64,000 nt of DNA from Methyloceanibacter caenitepidi (GTDB lineage: Bacteria > Pseudomonadota > Alphaproteobacteria > Rhizobiales > Methyloligellaceae). The translations under genes and the position numbers were made by a program. The notes beneath the pieces are model-generated. The model worked only from the letters and a program-made list of their open reading frames with translations, ran no database searches and was not told the DNA's origin. Below, one piece after another: positions 40,933 through 49,796 of the stretch (position 1 is its first letter; each line of letters begins with the position of its first letter). The stretch is from NCBI RefSeq assembly GCF_000828475.1, contig NZ_AP014648.1, positions 806,001 through 870,000 of the forward strand, read 5' to 3'.

Positions 40933-42129
40933 ATGACGGAAACACTCACAAAAGACCAAATCCTGGCCGCGCTGAAAGGCGTCAAAGGTCCTGATCTGTC
41001 TGACAATATTGTCTCGCTCGGTCTTGTCTCCGAGGTCGTCATCAACAAGGGCAAGGTCTACTTTGCGATCTCGGTGGATCCGGCCCGGGCCACGGAACTC
41101 GAAGGGCTCCGGCAAGCCGCCGCGACGGTCGTCGAAGGGCTGCCGGGCGTCACGAGCGCCATGGTGACTTTGACGGCGGATCGCGAGCCGGGCAGCGCGG
41201 AAAAGAGCCCGGTCTCGACGTCGCGCGCCGCGCCTCGACCCGCGCCTGCCCCGACAGCGGCGCCAACCCCGGCAAGCGCGAAAACGCCTGCCGCGTCCCA
41301 GCCGCCACGCCAAAGTGGAGGCGGCATTCCGGGCATTCGAAGGATCATCGCCGTCGCGTCAGGCAAGGGCGGCGTTGGCAAGTCCACGACAGCCGTCAAC
41401 ATCGCACTGGCGCTGAAAGACCAGGGGTTGAAGGTCGGCATTCTCGATGCGGACATCTATGGGCCGTCGCTGCCGCGCCTGTTGGGGCTCAGCGGTCAGC
41501 CGCAGCAGTTGGCGGGAAATAAGCTCGACCCGATGCGGCGCCATGGCGTCAAGGTCATGTCCATGGGGTTCCTGGTCGATGAAGAGACGCCCATGATTTG
41601 GCGCGGCCCGATGGTGATTTCGGCCATTTCCCAGATGCTGAAGGACGTTGCCTGGGGCGAGCTCGATGTCCTCGTGGTCGACATGCCGCCCGGCACGGGC
41701 GATGCACAGCTCACCATGGCGCAGCAGGTACCGCTCGCCGGGGCCGTGATCGTGTCCACCCCGCAGGATCTTGCGCTGATCGACGCGCGCAAAGGCCTCA
41801 ACATGTTCACGAAGGTCAACGTGCCCGTACTCGGCATCGTTGAGAATATGTCCACTTTCATCTGCCCCCATTGCGGCGGCCGGTCGGATATTTTCGGCCA
41901 TGGCGGCGCTAAAGAGGAAGCCAAAAAGCTAGGCGTCCCCTTCCTGGGCGAGGTGCCTCTCACAATGGCGGTTCGGGAAACATCCGACAGCGGAGAGCCG
42001 GTGGTTGCGAGCGATCCAGACAGCGAAGTGTCCAAGGCGTACCGCGATATCGCCCGGACGGCGTGGGCCGAGATTGAGCGCGCGTCGAGCGATGCCCGGC
42101 CTGCACCGAAGATCGTAATGGAGAACTAG
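40933..42129 (+). CDS. mrp: Mrp/ApbC-type iron-sulfur cluster carrier ATPase
   Basis: A 398-residue P-loop ATPase that loads and transfers [4Fe-4S] clusters to apoproteins. An N-terminal MIP18-like (DUF59) domain (residues 1-85, ILAALKGVKGPDLSDNIVSLGLVSEV) is joined by a Pro/Ala-rich linker (about 90-130) to the ATPase domain: deviant Walker A ASGKGGVGKSTTAVN near 140, DADIYGPSLPRLLG near 173, VDMPPGTGDAQLT near 250, and the cluster-binding CPHCGG pair near 315. The start is ATG 40933; the open frame reaches 40582 but through a terminator. It lies upstream of the asparagine synthase, 114 bases apart. Confidence 0.94.
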   Translation: MTETLTKDQILAALKGVKGPDLSDNIVSLGLVSEVVINKGKVYFAISVDPARATELEGLRQAAATVVEGLPGVTSAMVTLTADREPGSAEKSPVSTSRAAPRPAPAPTAAPTPASAKTPAASQPPRQSGGGIPGIRRIIAVASGKGGVGKSTTAVNIALALKDQGLKVGILDADIYGPSLPRLLGLSGQPQQLAGNKLDPMRRHGVKVMSMGFLVDEETPMIWRGPMVISAISQMLKDVAWGELDVLVVDMPPGTGDAQLTMAQQVPLAGAVIVSTPQDLALIDARKGLNMFTKVNVPVLGIVENMSTFICPHCGGRSDIFGHGGAKEEAKKLGVPFLGEVPLTMAVRETSDSGEPVVASDPDSEVSKAYRDIARTAWAEIERASSDARPAPKIVMEN

Positions 42130-42243
42130 CCGCACGCGGCGCCGTAAGGTTCAACACGTGGGGAAGCCGCCGTCGGCGCGCTTGCCTCTATTTGGCGTGA
42201 GCGCTTCCGAACGGGCGCCGCGCCGCAAAAGGAATGATTGCGT

Positions 42244-44241
42244 ATGTGTGGCATTGCCGGATCGATCGACCTAGCAGGCAAGCGACTACCAGATCGGGGC
42301 ATGCTGCAACGGATGGCGGACGCCCTCGTCCATCGAGGGCCCGAGGACGAGGGATTTTTGTCCGCGCCAGGCGTGGGATTGGCGCAGCGTCGCTTGAGCA
42401 TCGTCGGGCTCGAGGACGGGCGGCAGCCGATCTACAACGAAGACCGTAGCATCGCCGTGATCTGCAATGGCGAATTCTTCGAATACCCGGAGCGCCGAGC
42501 CGATCTCGAGGCGAAGGGGCACGTGTTTCGGACCCATAGCGACAGCGAGATTCTGGTCCATCTTTATGAGGAGCATGGCGAGGATCTGTTCCCCTATCTA
42601 AAAGGACAGTTCGCGTTCGCGATCGTGGATCTCGCGCGCGGTGTCGTCCTGCTCGGCCGGGACCGCGTCGGCATCTGTCCGTTATTCTGGTCGCGTCAGG
42701 GCGACACGATCTATTTCGCATCCGAGATCAAGGCGCTCATCGCCTCCGGCGCCGTTCGGCCGGAAGCCGATCCCCGGGGTTTGGACCATCTCTTCACGTT
42801 CTTTGCGATGGGTTCGAGTCGCACCGCATTCAAGGGCGTTCAGTCGCTTGGGCCGGGGCACTATCTGCGGATCGACCTGCCAAGTGGCGTCGGGGTGGCG
42901 AGCCCCGTCGAGCGCAAATACTGGGATTTCGATTTCCCCGATTGGGGCGACGAACTGGACGGCGACGTGGGCCAGCTCACCGATACCTTCCAGTCTGTGT
43001 TCGAACGCGCGGTCGATATCCGGCTGCGCGCGGACGTGCCCGTCGTCGGTTATCTGAGCGGCGGCGTGGATTCGGCCTTCGTCATGGCGACGGCGGCGCG
43101 CGTTGCCGGCCGTCCTCTTCCGAGCTTCACGCTTCGCATTCCCAAGGAAGGGCTCGATGAGGTTGACGAGGCGATGGAGGCAGCCGAAGCGATCGGCGCG
43201 CATCCGACCGTCGTGCATGCCTGCTCCAACCTCATCATGGACTCATACGAGGCCCTGACCCGCGCTGCGGAGTGCCCCGTTCTCGACACGTCATGTGCCG
43301 CGCTGTTGGCGTTGTCGCGCGAAGTCCGTTCCCAGGGTTACAAGGTTGTCTTGACGGGTGAGGGTGCCGACGAAGGCTTTGCCGGTTACATCTGGTTCAA
43401 GATGCGCGAGATGGCACGCCTGCTTGACTACGGCGACGCCTTCACGCCGACTACCGTGCTCAGCCGGGCCGTCCGCAAAATCGGTGCGAAGCAGAGCTCC
43501 GAGGAGCTCAAGCATATCGATGCGCTTGTCGGTGGACCGCACGCCCAATCGGTCATGTACAGCCTCGTGTCGACGTCGCGAGACCGCTATTTCAGCGCAG
43601 GCTTCAAGGAAGAGCTCGGCGGTCACGTCGCGTATGAGGATTTCGATCTGGACCTTGAGCGCATGGCGCGTTGGCATCCGCTCAACCGGTCGCTCTACTT
43701 TGGCTACAAGGTGCACCTCGCGGGGCTGCTTCTCACGCAGAAGGGCGACCGCATCGCAATGGCCAACAGCGTGGAGACCCGCTACCCCTTCCTGGACGAG
43801 GACGTCATTGGTTTCATGTCGCAACTCAGTCCACGGTGGAAACTGCGCCGGCGCATGCGCGACAAGTTCCTGCTCAGACAGGCCGCGGAGCGGATCTTGC
43901 CGAAGAATATCGCGCAGCGTCGAAAGCACATGTTCCAGGCGCCGCTGGCGGACAGTTTTCTCGTGCACGCGCCGCAATTCGTGCGCGAACTCATCAGCGA
44001 GGAGAGCCTGAAACAGACGGGCTATTTCGATGTCGAGCAGGTGCGGCGGGATTGCGCCATGGTGGCCGAGGAGGGATCGAGCCGCAGTCTCGGCAGGTTC
44101 TACAGCCTCGGTCTCGGCGGCGTCGTCGCCACACAGCTTTGGCACCATGTCTATCTCGGCGGGGGGCTTTGCAGTCTGCCGGCCTACGCACCGGCCGAGC
44201 CGCAGGAAGAGGCCCCGCTCGAAGCGGCTGTTTCCGCATAG
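42244..44241 (+). CDS. asnB: Glutamine-hydrolysing asparagine synthase
   Basis: A 665-residue two-domain enzyme. After Met removal Cys2 (MCGIAGSIDLAGKR) is the nucleophile of the class-II amidotransferase domain (residues 1-210), with RGPEDEGF near 31, LAQRRLSIVG near 50, YNEDRSIAVICNGEFF near 65 and DRVGICPLFW near 140. The synthetase domain contains the PP-loop SGGVDSAFV near 275 and the LTGEGADEGFAGY motif near 370. Length is slightly larger than E. coli AsnB (554) and fits the longer alphaproteobacterial type. The start is ATG 42244, as the upstream frame would bury Cys2. It might alternatively amidate another carboxylate, as such enzymes also occur in polysaccharide loci, but no such genes are here. 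Confidence 0.88.
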   Translation: MCGIAGSIDLAGKRLPDRGMLQRMADALVHRGPEDEGFLSAPGVGLAQRRLSIVGLEDGRQPIYNEDRSIAVICNGEFFEYPERRADLEAKGHVFRTHSDSEILVHLYEEHGEDLFPYLKGQFAFAIVDLARGVVLLGRDRVGICPLFWSRQGDTIYFASEIKALIASGAVRPEADPRGLDHLFTFFAMGSSRTAFKGVQSLGPGHYLRIDLPSGVGVASPVERKYWDFDFPDWGDELDGDVGQLTDTFQSVFERAVDIRLRADVPVVGYLSGGVDSAFVMATAARVAGRPLPSFTLRIPKEGLDEVDEAMEAAEAIGAHPTVVHACSNLIMDSYEALTRAAECPVLDTSCAALLALSREVRSQGYKVVLTGEGADEGFAGYIWFKMREMARLLDYGDAFTPTTVLSRAVRKIGAKQSSEELKHIDALVGGPHAQSVMYSLVSTSRDRYFSAGFKEELGGHVAYEDFDLDLERMARWHPLNRSLYFGYKVHLAGLLLTQKGDRIAMANSVETRYPFLDEDVIGFMSQLSPRWKLRRRMRDKFLLRQAAERILPKNIAQRRKHMFQAPLADSFLVHAPQFVRELISEESLKQTGYFDVEQVRRDCAMVAEEGSSRSLGRFYSLGLGGVVATQLWHHVYLGGGLCSLPAYAPAEPQEEAPLEAAVSA

Positions 44242-44303
44242 CGCCTATTTTCACGAACTGGGAATTGCTGCCGCCTTTGGCGCTGGCCGCCAGTGTCCGG
44301 CTG

Positions 44304-46259
44304 CTAGGCAGCGCTGTGGCGCTTGGGAAGCGGCGAAACCTTGGCGGTCGCCTTCAGCGCGCCCTGGGCGTGAACCTCGGCGGTCTCTGGCCGGCCGTAC
44401 AGGAAGCCCTGAACTTGCGGACAGCCGAAGCGCCGCAGCATGCGGGCTTGCTCGGGCGTCTCGACGCCTTCCGCCGTAACGGCGATACGCAGCGACTTCC
44501 CGAGGGCAACGACCGATTTCACGATGGCGCGCATGGCCGGGTCGCGGGTCATGTTGCGAACGAACTGCTGGTCGATCTTGATTTTGGAGAACGGGAACCG
44601 CGCGAGATAGCTCAAGCTCGAATAGCCGGTGCCGAAATCGTCCATGGCGATCCTGACACCCAGCGAACGGAGCCGGTTCAGCTTTGCCAAAACCTCTTCG
44701 GTGTCGTTGATCAGAAGGCTTTCCGTGATCTCCAGTTCCAGTCTTCTCGCGGGCAAACCCGTTTGATGAAGGACATCGGCCACCGTTTCGGTGATGTCGC
44801 CGACGCGGAATTGCGCCGGAGAGAGATTTACCGCGACCGTCAGGTGCTCGGGCCATTGGGTAGCGTCGGCGCAGGCCTGGCGCAGCACCCACTCGCCGAT
44901 TGGAACGATGAGCCCGGTCTCTTCAGCAATGGGAATGAAATGGCCCGGCGAAATGAGCCCATGGTCGGGGTGGCGCCAACGGATCAGCGCTTCCGACCCG
45001 CACGGCATCTCGCTCTTCAAATCGTACTGGGGCTGGTAGACGATCTCGAACTCGTTGCGCCTCAGCGCGTGCCGCAGGTCTTGTTCGATAGTGTGGCGCC
45101 GCTGAAGGGCCTGGTCCATGCTTTCTTCGTAGAAGCAAACGCGTTGCCCGCCATCGGCCTTTGCCCGTGAGAGGGCGATTGCCGCGTGCCGCAGCAGGAC
45201 GTCGGACGTATCGCCATCGGCGGGCGCCAGCGCGATTCCGACGCTGGTAGCCAGGACGACCTCGCGGTTGCTGACGTGGAACGGCTGAGCCAAAGCAGTG
45301 CCCAAGCGGTGCATGAAGGCCATCACATCGCTGAGCGCTGCGATGTCGGTCAAAGCGATCGCGAACTCGTCGCCGTCGATGCGTGCAACGATATCGGTGT
45401 CCCGCGCGAGGTGCTGGATGCGGCTTCCGAAATCATGGAGGACGCGGTCGCCGCCGTGGCCCTCCAAAGATTCGTTGAGTTCCTGGAAGCGGTCGATGTC
45501 GAGGCTGATAAGCGCCAAGTGCTTTTGGTCGGATTTCGTCCGCTCAAGGGCATGGTCGAGACGATCAGTAAGCGTGGCCCGGTTCGCAAGACCGGTCAGC
45601 GCGTCGTGCTCTTGTAAGTACCGGACTTCTTCGCTGGCGCGGCGCTGCGCACGGCCTCGGCTCCAGGCCAGGAGAAGGGGGATCGCGATCCCTGCGCTGA
45701 CGAGACCGAGAATGGCGAGCGCGACGACGCCGAAATAGCTGGATAGGACGCCGGCTTGCTCGGTCTGGTCCAAATAGACCTCCACCGAGCCATGCACTTT
45801 GCCGCGGAGGCTGATGGGGATGTGCAGGCGTGCGAAGTGCGACGGCTTGGTGCGGTCATCCGTGCCGTACAGACCGATCGTAGCGCCATTCATATTCGGA
45901 TTGATGGCTGCGGCGATCGCCGACTCGTCCAGCCGAAGATCGGCACGGCCGCTCGTGTAGATCACGTCGCCTTTAGAGTCGTACAGCTCGTAACGCAGCA
46001 CGCGCCGTCCGTATCCGGCTTCCGTGAAAACGTCCGCCAACTGCGCGCCGCCGCCGGGAACCGTCATCGCCTGCAGGACAACCTGCGGATCGGACAAGAC
46101 CGCCTCGCGGATTCGGTCCTCGGCCGAGAAAGCCTCGCGTTCCAGTTCGAGCAGGCTAATGCGATTCGGAGCCACCAGTGCGGCCAGCGCAATCGCTATG
46201 GCGAACGAGGTCAACCCGAGCCAGTGCCAGTATTCTTTCAACAGTTCTTGAAGGCGCAT
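44304..46259 (-). CDS. GGDEF-EAL domain membrane protein
   Basis: A 651-residue cyclic-di-GMP turnover protein. Transmembrane helices at about residues 12-35 and 175-200 flank a periplasmic sensor domain. The GGDEF domain (about 215-380) has the active-site motif as RIDGDEF, so the first Gly is Asp; cyclase activity may be weak or lost. The EAL domain (about 395-640) keeps EALIRWRHPDHG, EITESLL, and MDDFGTGYSSLSYLARFPFSKIKIDQQFV, and therefore looks catalytically complete. It should degrade c-di-GMP in response to an external signal and favour motility over biofilm. It is convergent with asnB and stands alone. Confidence 0.92.
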   Translation of the reverse strand: MRLQELLKEYWHWLGLTSFAIAIALAALVAPNRISLLELEREAFSAEDRIREAVLSDPQVVLQAMTVPGGGAQLADVFTEAGYGRRVLRYELYDSKGDVIYTSGRADLRLDESAIAAAINPNMNGATIGLYGTDDRTKPSHFARLHIPISLRGKVHGSVEVYLDQTEQAGVLSSYFGVVALAILGLVSAGIAIPLLLAWSRGRAQRRASEEVRYLQEHDALTGLANRATLTDRLDHALERTKSDQKHLALISLDIDRFQELNESLEGHGGDRVLHDFGSRIQHLARDTDIVARIDGDEFAIALTDIAALSDVMAFMHRLGTALAQPFHVSNREVVLATSVGIALAPADGDTSDVLLRHAAIALSRAKADGGQRVCFYEESMDQALQRRHTIEQDLRHALRRNEFEIVYQPQYDLKSEMPCGSEALIRWRHPDHGLISPGHFIPIAEETGLIVPIGEWVLRQACADATQWPEHLTVAVNLSPAQFRVGDITETVADVLHQTGLPARRLELEITESLLINDTEEVLAKLNRLRSLGVRIAMDDFGTGYSSLSYLARFPFSKIKIDQQFVRNMTRDPAMRAIVKSVVALGKSLRIAVTAEGVETPEQARMLRRFGCPQVQGFLYGRPETAEVHAQGALKATAKVSPLPKRHSAA

Positions 46260-46411
46260 GGTGCCACTGCGACGGAAGTCGTTCGATCTGCTCTGTTCAA
46301 CTTACGGCAAAATTTGGCCTCAGGAGGTTAAGAAACGACGTAAGCGGAGGGAACTAAAGTAGTTTTCTCGCGCGAGTGGCGCGATTTTGAGCAGAATCCG
46401 TAGTGCTCGTG

Positions 46412-46435
46412 ACAAAATTCCCCGGTTTTCCGAGG
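46412..46435 (-). terminator. Possible terminator downstream of moaA
   Basis: On the minus strand CCTCGG (46435-46430), loop AAAA, CCGGGG (46425-46420), then AATTTTG. The stem has one G-U pair and lies about 30 bases beyond the moaA stop. Confidence 0.5.
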
Positions 46436-46464
46436 ATTAAACGCCTTCTTAAGCGCGTTCGCAG

Positions 46465-47469
46465 TTAGCCGCCGGTCGCCGACATGAATCGAGGCACGGA
46501 GGGCGTGGTGTCCCGATCGATGACGAAATCGTGCCCCTTTGGCTTCCGAGCGATGGCTTCCTCGATGGCCGCATGCAGCAAGTCGTCGTTGCTGCTGGCG
46601 CGCATGGGCGCCCTGAGATCGGCAGCGTCCTCTTGGCCGAGGCACATGTAGAGCGTGCCGGTGCAGGTCACCCGGACCCTGTTGCACGATTCGCAAAAAT
46701 TGTGGGTCATCGGCGTAATGAAGCCGAGACGACCCCCCGTTTCTCGAACGCGCACGTAGCGAGCCGGGCCGCCTGTTCGGTCGGGAAGGTCGTCCAGGGT
46801 GAAGTGCTGCGCCAGCCGGGTCCGCACAAGAGAGAGCGGCAAATATTGGTCTGTACGGTCGGTGCCGATCTCTCCAAGGGGCATGGTCTCGATCAAGGTC
46901 AGGTCGAAGCCCCGACCATGAGCCCACCGCAGCAAGTCTTCGAACTCGTCCTCGTTGACGTCGCGCAAGGCCACGGCGTTGATCTTGATCTTGAGCCCAG
47001 CACGGACGGCACGGTCGATGCCGCGCATGACTTGGTGAAAATCGCCCCAGCGCGTCAGGACGCGGAACTTGGCCGGATCGAGCGTGTCCAGGGAAACATT
47101 GATCCGCTCGACCCCGTGTTCAGCCAACTGGTCGGCGAAGCGGTAGAGCTGACTGCCGTTCGTGGTAAGCGTCAACTCGTCGAGTCCGCTGCCCAGATGC
47201 CGCGACAGGGATTCGATCAGGCTCATGACATTGCGCCGCACCAGCGGCTCTCCACCCGTGAGCCGCAATTTCCGCACGCCGCGCGTCACGAAGGCGCTGG
47301 CGAGCCGATCGATTTCTTCAAGCGTCAGCAAGTCCTTGCGCGGCAGGAAAGTCATGTCTTCCGCCATGCAATAGGTGCAGCGGAAGTCGCAGCGATCGGT
47401 CACCGATACGCGCAAGTAACTGATGGCGCGGCCAAACGGGTCGACCAGGTTGGACTGATAATCACTCAT
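46465..47469 (-). CDS. moaA: GTP 3',8-cyclase (molybdenum cofactor biosynthesis protein A)
   Basis: A 334-residue radical SAM enzyme that converts GTP to 3',8-cyclo-GTP, the first step of molybdopterin synthesis. The radical SAM cluster motif is CDFRCTYC (about residue 24), the GE motif is [13 protein letters not shown] near 70, and the second cluster cysteines are [19 protein letters not shown] near 265. The C-terminal GG tail (MSATGG), which inserts into the active site, is present. I start at ATG 47469 ([14 protein letters not shown]), the family-conserved beginning, instead of the longer frame to 47508. No other moa genes are adjacent. Molybdenum enzymes such as formate dehydrogenase need it. 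Confidence 0.95.
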   Translation of the reverse strand: MSDYQSNLVDPFGRAISYLRVSVTDRCDFRCTYCMAEDMTFLPRKDLLTLEEIDRLASAFVTRGVRKLRLTGGEPLVRRNVMSLIESLSRHLGSGLDELTLTTNGSQLYRFADQLAEHGVERINVSLDTLDPAKFRVLTRWGDFHQVMRGIDRAVRAGLKIKINAVALRDVNEDEFEDLLRWAHGRGFDLTLIETMPLGEIGTDRTDQYLPLSLVRTRLAQHFTLDDLPDRTGGPARYVRVRETGGRLGFITPMTHNFCESCNRVRVTCTGTLYMCLGQEDAADLRAPMRASSNDDLLHAAIEEAIARKPKGHDFVIDRDTTPSVPRFMSATGG

Positions 47470-47712
47470 AAAGGCGTCTCTTCGAGCCTGTTCCTCGCAA
47501 GTCGGCACGTTGATTCGCGCCTATAATTCCATTAGGGCGCGTGCAGTGAGCCACGCAAAGCCGCGTGAGACATAGCATATCACGCGACCCCAAACTTCCG
47601 CCTCGATGGGGCAGGATCATCTAGAGTATATTGAATTTGCAGCCTTTCAATAGCGCCCAGGGCCGTCGGAGAGCGACGTGATACGGGCCAATATCAGCAA
47701 GGGAGACCCTCC

Positions 47713-47907
47713 ATGGACGAACATCGGTTCAACATGTCGATGCGACGCTTCTTGAAGGAGGTCGGCGTCACCTCCCAACAGGCGATCGAGGCCATCGTCC
47801 GCGATTCTGATATGCAGGGGCACGGCAAGCTCAAAGTGAAAATGATTCTTACGGCGGACGGCACCCCCCTCAACCATGTAGTCGAAGGCGAAATCGATCT
47901 TGGCTGA
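47713..47907 (+). CDS. DUF6494 family small protein
   Basis: A 64-residue protein, MDEHRFNMSMRRFLKEVGVTSQQAIEAIVRDSDMQ and so on, ending NHVVEGEIDLG. It matches the DUF6494 type of small proteins in alphaproteobacteria. SD GGGAG precedes the ATG. It starts a two-gene operon with the DUF971 gene (gap 18 bases) and is divergent from moaA. No function is known. Confidence 0.8.
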   Translation: MDEHRFNMSMRRFLKEVGVTSQQAIEAIVRDSDMQGHGKLKVKMILTADGTPLNHVVEGEIDLG

Positions 47908-47925
47908 CACGAGTTGGACGACACG

Positions 47926-48297
47926 ATGAATGCTCCGGCAGGCGGTGCGGCAACCTGGCCGACCGAGTTGAAACTCGACAAAGACAAGCGCGTCCTGACC
48001 GTTTCCTTTGACGATGGCGCGCGGTTCGCATTGCCGGCAGAACTCCTGCGGGTGCTCAGTCCGAGCGCCGAGGTCCAAGGCCATAGTCCGGAGCAGCGGG
48101 TGACGGTGCCGGGCAAGCAAAATGTCCGCATCGTGCAGTTGGAGCCGGTCGGAACATACGCCGTGCGCATCACCTTCGACGATGGCCACAATACAGGACT
48201 CTATATGTGGGACTATCTGCGCGACCTCGGCGAGAACCAGGAGGCGCGGTTCAGGGAATACTTGAACGAGCTCTCTGAGAAAGGGCTCTCGCGCTGA
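47926..48297 (+). CDS. DUF971 family protein (gamma-butyrobetaine hydroxylase-like N-terminal domain)
   Basis: A 123-residue protein of the DUF971 family. The segments PTELKLDKDKRVLTVSFDDGARFALPAELLRVLSPSAEV, VTVPGKQNVRIVQLEPVGTYAVRITFDDGHNTGLYMWDYL and the terminal helix EYLNELSEKG fit the family. DUF971 domains are linked to iron-sulfur proteins, including Mrp-type carriers and radical SAM neighbours, and mrp and moaA are both in this window. ATG 47926 has only a weak SD. It is transcribed with the DUF6494 gene. Confidence 0.88.
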   Translation: MNAPAGGAATWPTELKLDKDKRVLTVSFDDGARFALPAELLRVLSPSAEVQGHSPEQRVTVPGKQNVRIVQLEPVGTYAVRITFDDGHNTGLYMWDYLRDLGENQEARFREYLNELSEKGLSR

Positions 48298-48330
48298 GTC
48301 CCGATCGCCGCTTCGGCAGTTGATGCCGCC

Positions 48331-49410
48331 TCAGCCTCTCTCCTTGTCGAGCAGGGCCCGCTTACGCGCCGGCCCCCAGCGATAGCCTGACAAGGAGCCA
48401 TCGCGGCGCAAAACGCGATGGCACGGGATCGCCACGGCGAGCTTGTTGGCCGCGCAGGCGCCCGCCACGGCGCGGACCGCGCCGGGAGCTTCGATCGCGG
48501 CCGCGAGTTCGCTGTAGGACCGCGTTTCGCCGGCCGGGATCTTGCGCAGCGCCTCCCACACGCGCCGCTGGAATGCGGTGCCGCGAATATCGAGCGCGAT
48601 GGCGTTTTGGCTTGCCGGCTGATCGACCAGGGCGACGACCGAGGCCGCCGTCTCGGCGAATGCCGCGTCCGCTTCGCTCAAGATCGCCTGAGGGAAGAGC
48701 GCGCGAAGGTCACGGGCAAGGCCATCGGCACTGTTGCCCAGCAATATAGCGCACACGCCCTTTGTGCTGGCCGCGACGAGGACATTGCCGAGGGAGCAGG
48801 GCATCGTGGCGAATATCAGTTGCTCGGATGCGCCGCCTTTACGGAACGATGTCGGCGCCATGCCGAGGGCATCCGAGGCGCCGGAGTAGAAGCGCCCCGA
48901 CGAGCTGAACCCGGCCTCATAGAGTGCCTCCGTTACGCTCGCGCCGCGGGACAGGGCGCCGCGCACGCGGTCGTTCTGCAGCGCGGCTGCATACGCCTTC
49001 GGTGTGATGCCGAGCGCGGCTTTGAACCGACGATGGAAATGGTGGGCGCTCGAGTCCACGGCGCGGGCGAGATCTGCAAGCGAGATCGGGACGTCGGTTT
49101 CCTCCATGAGGCGGCAGGCCTTTTCGATCCGTCGAGCCCAGGCAGGTGTCGCGGCCGCTTCGGCCGGCTTGCAGCGCCTGCAGGCGCGGTAGCCGGCGCG
49201 CTCCGCAGCAGAGGGGCTCCCGAAAAAGACGACATTGGCCCGGTCCGGCTTCCGGGCCGGGCACGACGGTCGACAGTAGATCCCCGTAGTCTTGACCGCA
49301 TAGTAGACGGCGCCGTCGAACTGGCGGTCACGCGTTTGGACGGCCTGCCACGCGCTGTCGTCGTCGAGGCGGCGTGATCGGGTGGCTTGGCTGGCAGAGC
49401 TAAGAGACAT
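48331..49410 (-). CDS. ada: Bifunctional Ada: methylated-DNA-protein cysteine methyltransferase and AraC-type regulator
   Basis: A 359-residue protein with three parts. The N-terminal Ada zinc domain (residues 5-85) shows the methyl-phosphotriester Cys and zinc ligands in TTGIYCRPSCPARKP and CRRCKPAEA. An AraC-type HTH follows (about 90-175, VTEALYEAGFSSSGRFYSGASDALGMAP), then the O6-methylguanine-DNA methyltransferase domain (190-359) with the acceptor Cys in GACAANKLAVAIPCHRVLRRDGSLSGYRWG. It repairs alkylated DNA and activates the adaptive response. A longer TTG-started frame to 49440 is open; ATG 49410 is chosen since it gives MSLSSAS. In a methylotroph this may be relevant to methylating by-products. 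Confidence 0.93.
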   Translation of the reverse strand: MSLSSASQATRSRRLDDDSAWQAVQTRDRQFDGAVYYAVKTTGIYCRPSCPARKPDRANVVFFGSPSAAERAGYRACRRCKPAEAAATPAWARRIEKACRLMEETDVPISLADLARAVDSSAHHFHRRFKAALGITPKAYAAALQNDRVRGALSRGASVTEALYEAGFSSSGRFYSGASDALGMAPTSFRKGGASEQLIFATMPCSLGNVLVAASTKGVCAILLGNSADGLARDLRALFPQAILSEADAAFAETAASVVALVDQPASQNAIALDIRGTAFQRRVWEALRKIPAGETRSYSELAAAIEAPGAVRAVAGACAANKLAVAIPCHRVLRRDGSLSGYRWGPARKRALLDKERG

Positions 49411-49796
49411 TGTTCCGAGGGTCGGTGTATCCGGGGCCAACGGCCGCGATTGGAGGATGTGCTATCGCGGGGATTGTGCCACTCGGACTGTGCGTGTGCA
49501 CTCCGATCCTTGCCCCCGAATTCCACAAGTTGGCGCAAAGCCAAATTTGGACGCGGCGAGCGGTAAGCCGAGTGTCGTGCTGGCAATCCCGTTGAGTGCG
49601 ACCAATATAGAATGGGAAGGGATCGATAGCGGCGCCGTAACGCTCCTCGCGGGTGACGATGGGTACAGCGCGGGTTTTCTTGGGGTTGGAGCGGCAGAAT
49701 GTCGCGAAAAAGTGATAATTCGGGCGCACACAGGCGAATCATGATGCGGCGTGGCCCGCCAGCATCAAAAGTAGCGCGTGCGACCAGGAGAGCGCA
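49411..49796. other. Gene-free region between ada and phoR
   Basis: 386 bases with no convincing coding sequence. Open frames on both strands (for example 49410-49595 plus and 49400-49729 minus) show no conserved product. A 19-codon frame (49740-49799) ends on the phoR start codon, but this may be chance. The region must carry the promoters of ada and phoR. I saw no clear PHO box or AraC-type Ada box. Confidence 0.5.

Noticed and set aside
49400..49744. Coding frames between ada and phoR
   Set aside because: Open frames on both strands overlap each other, have poor composition and no ribosome sites.
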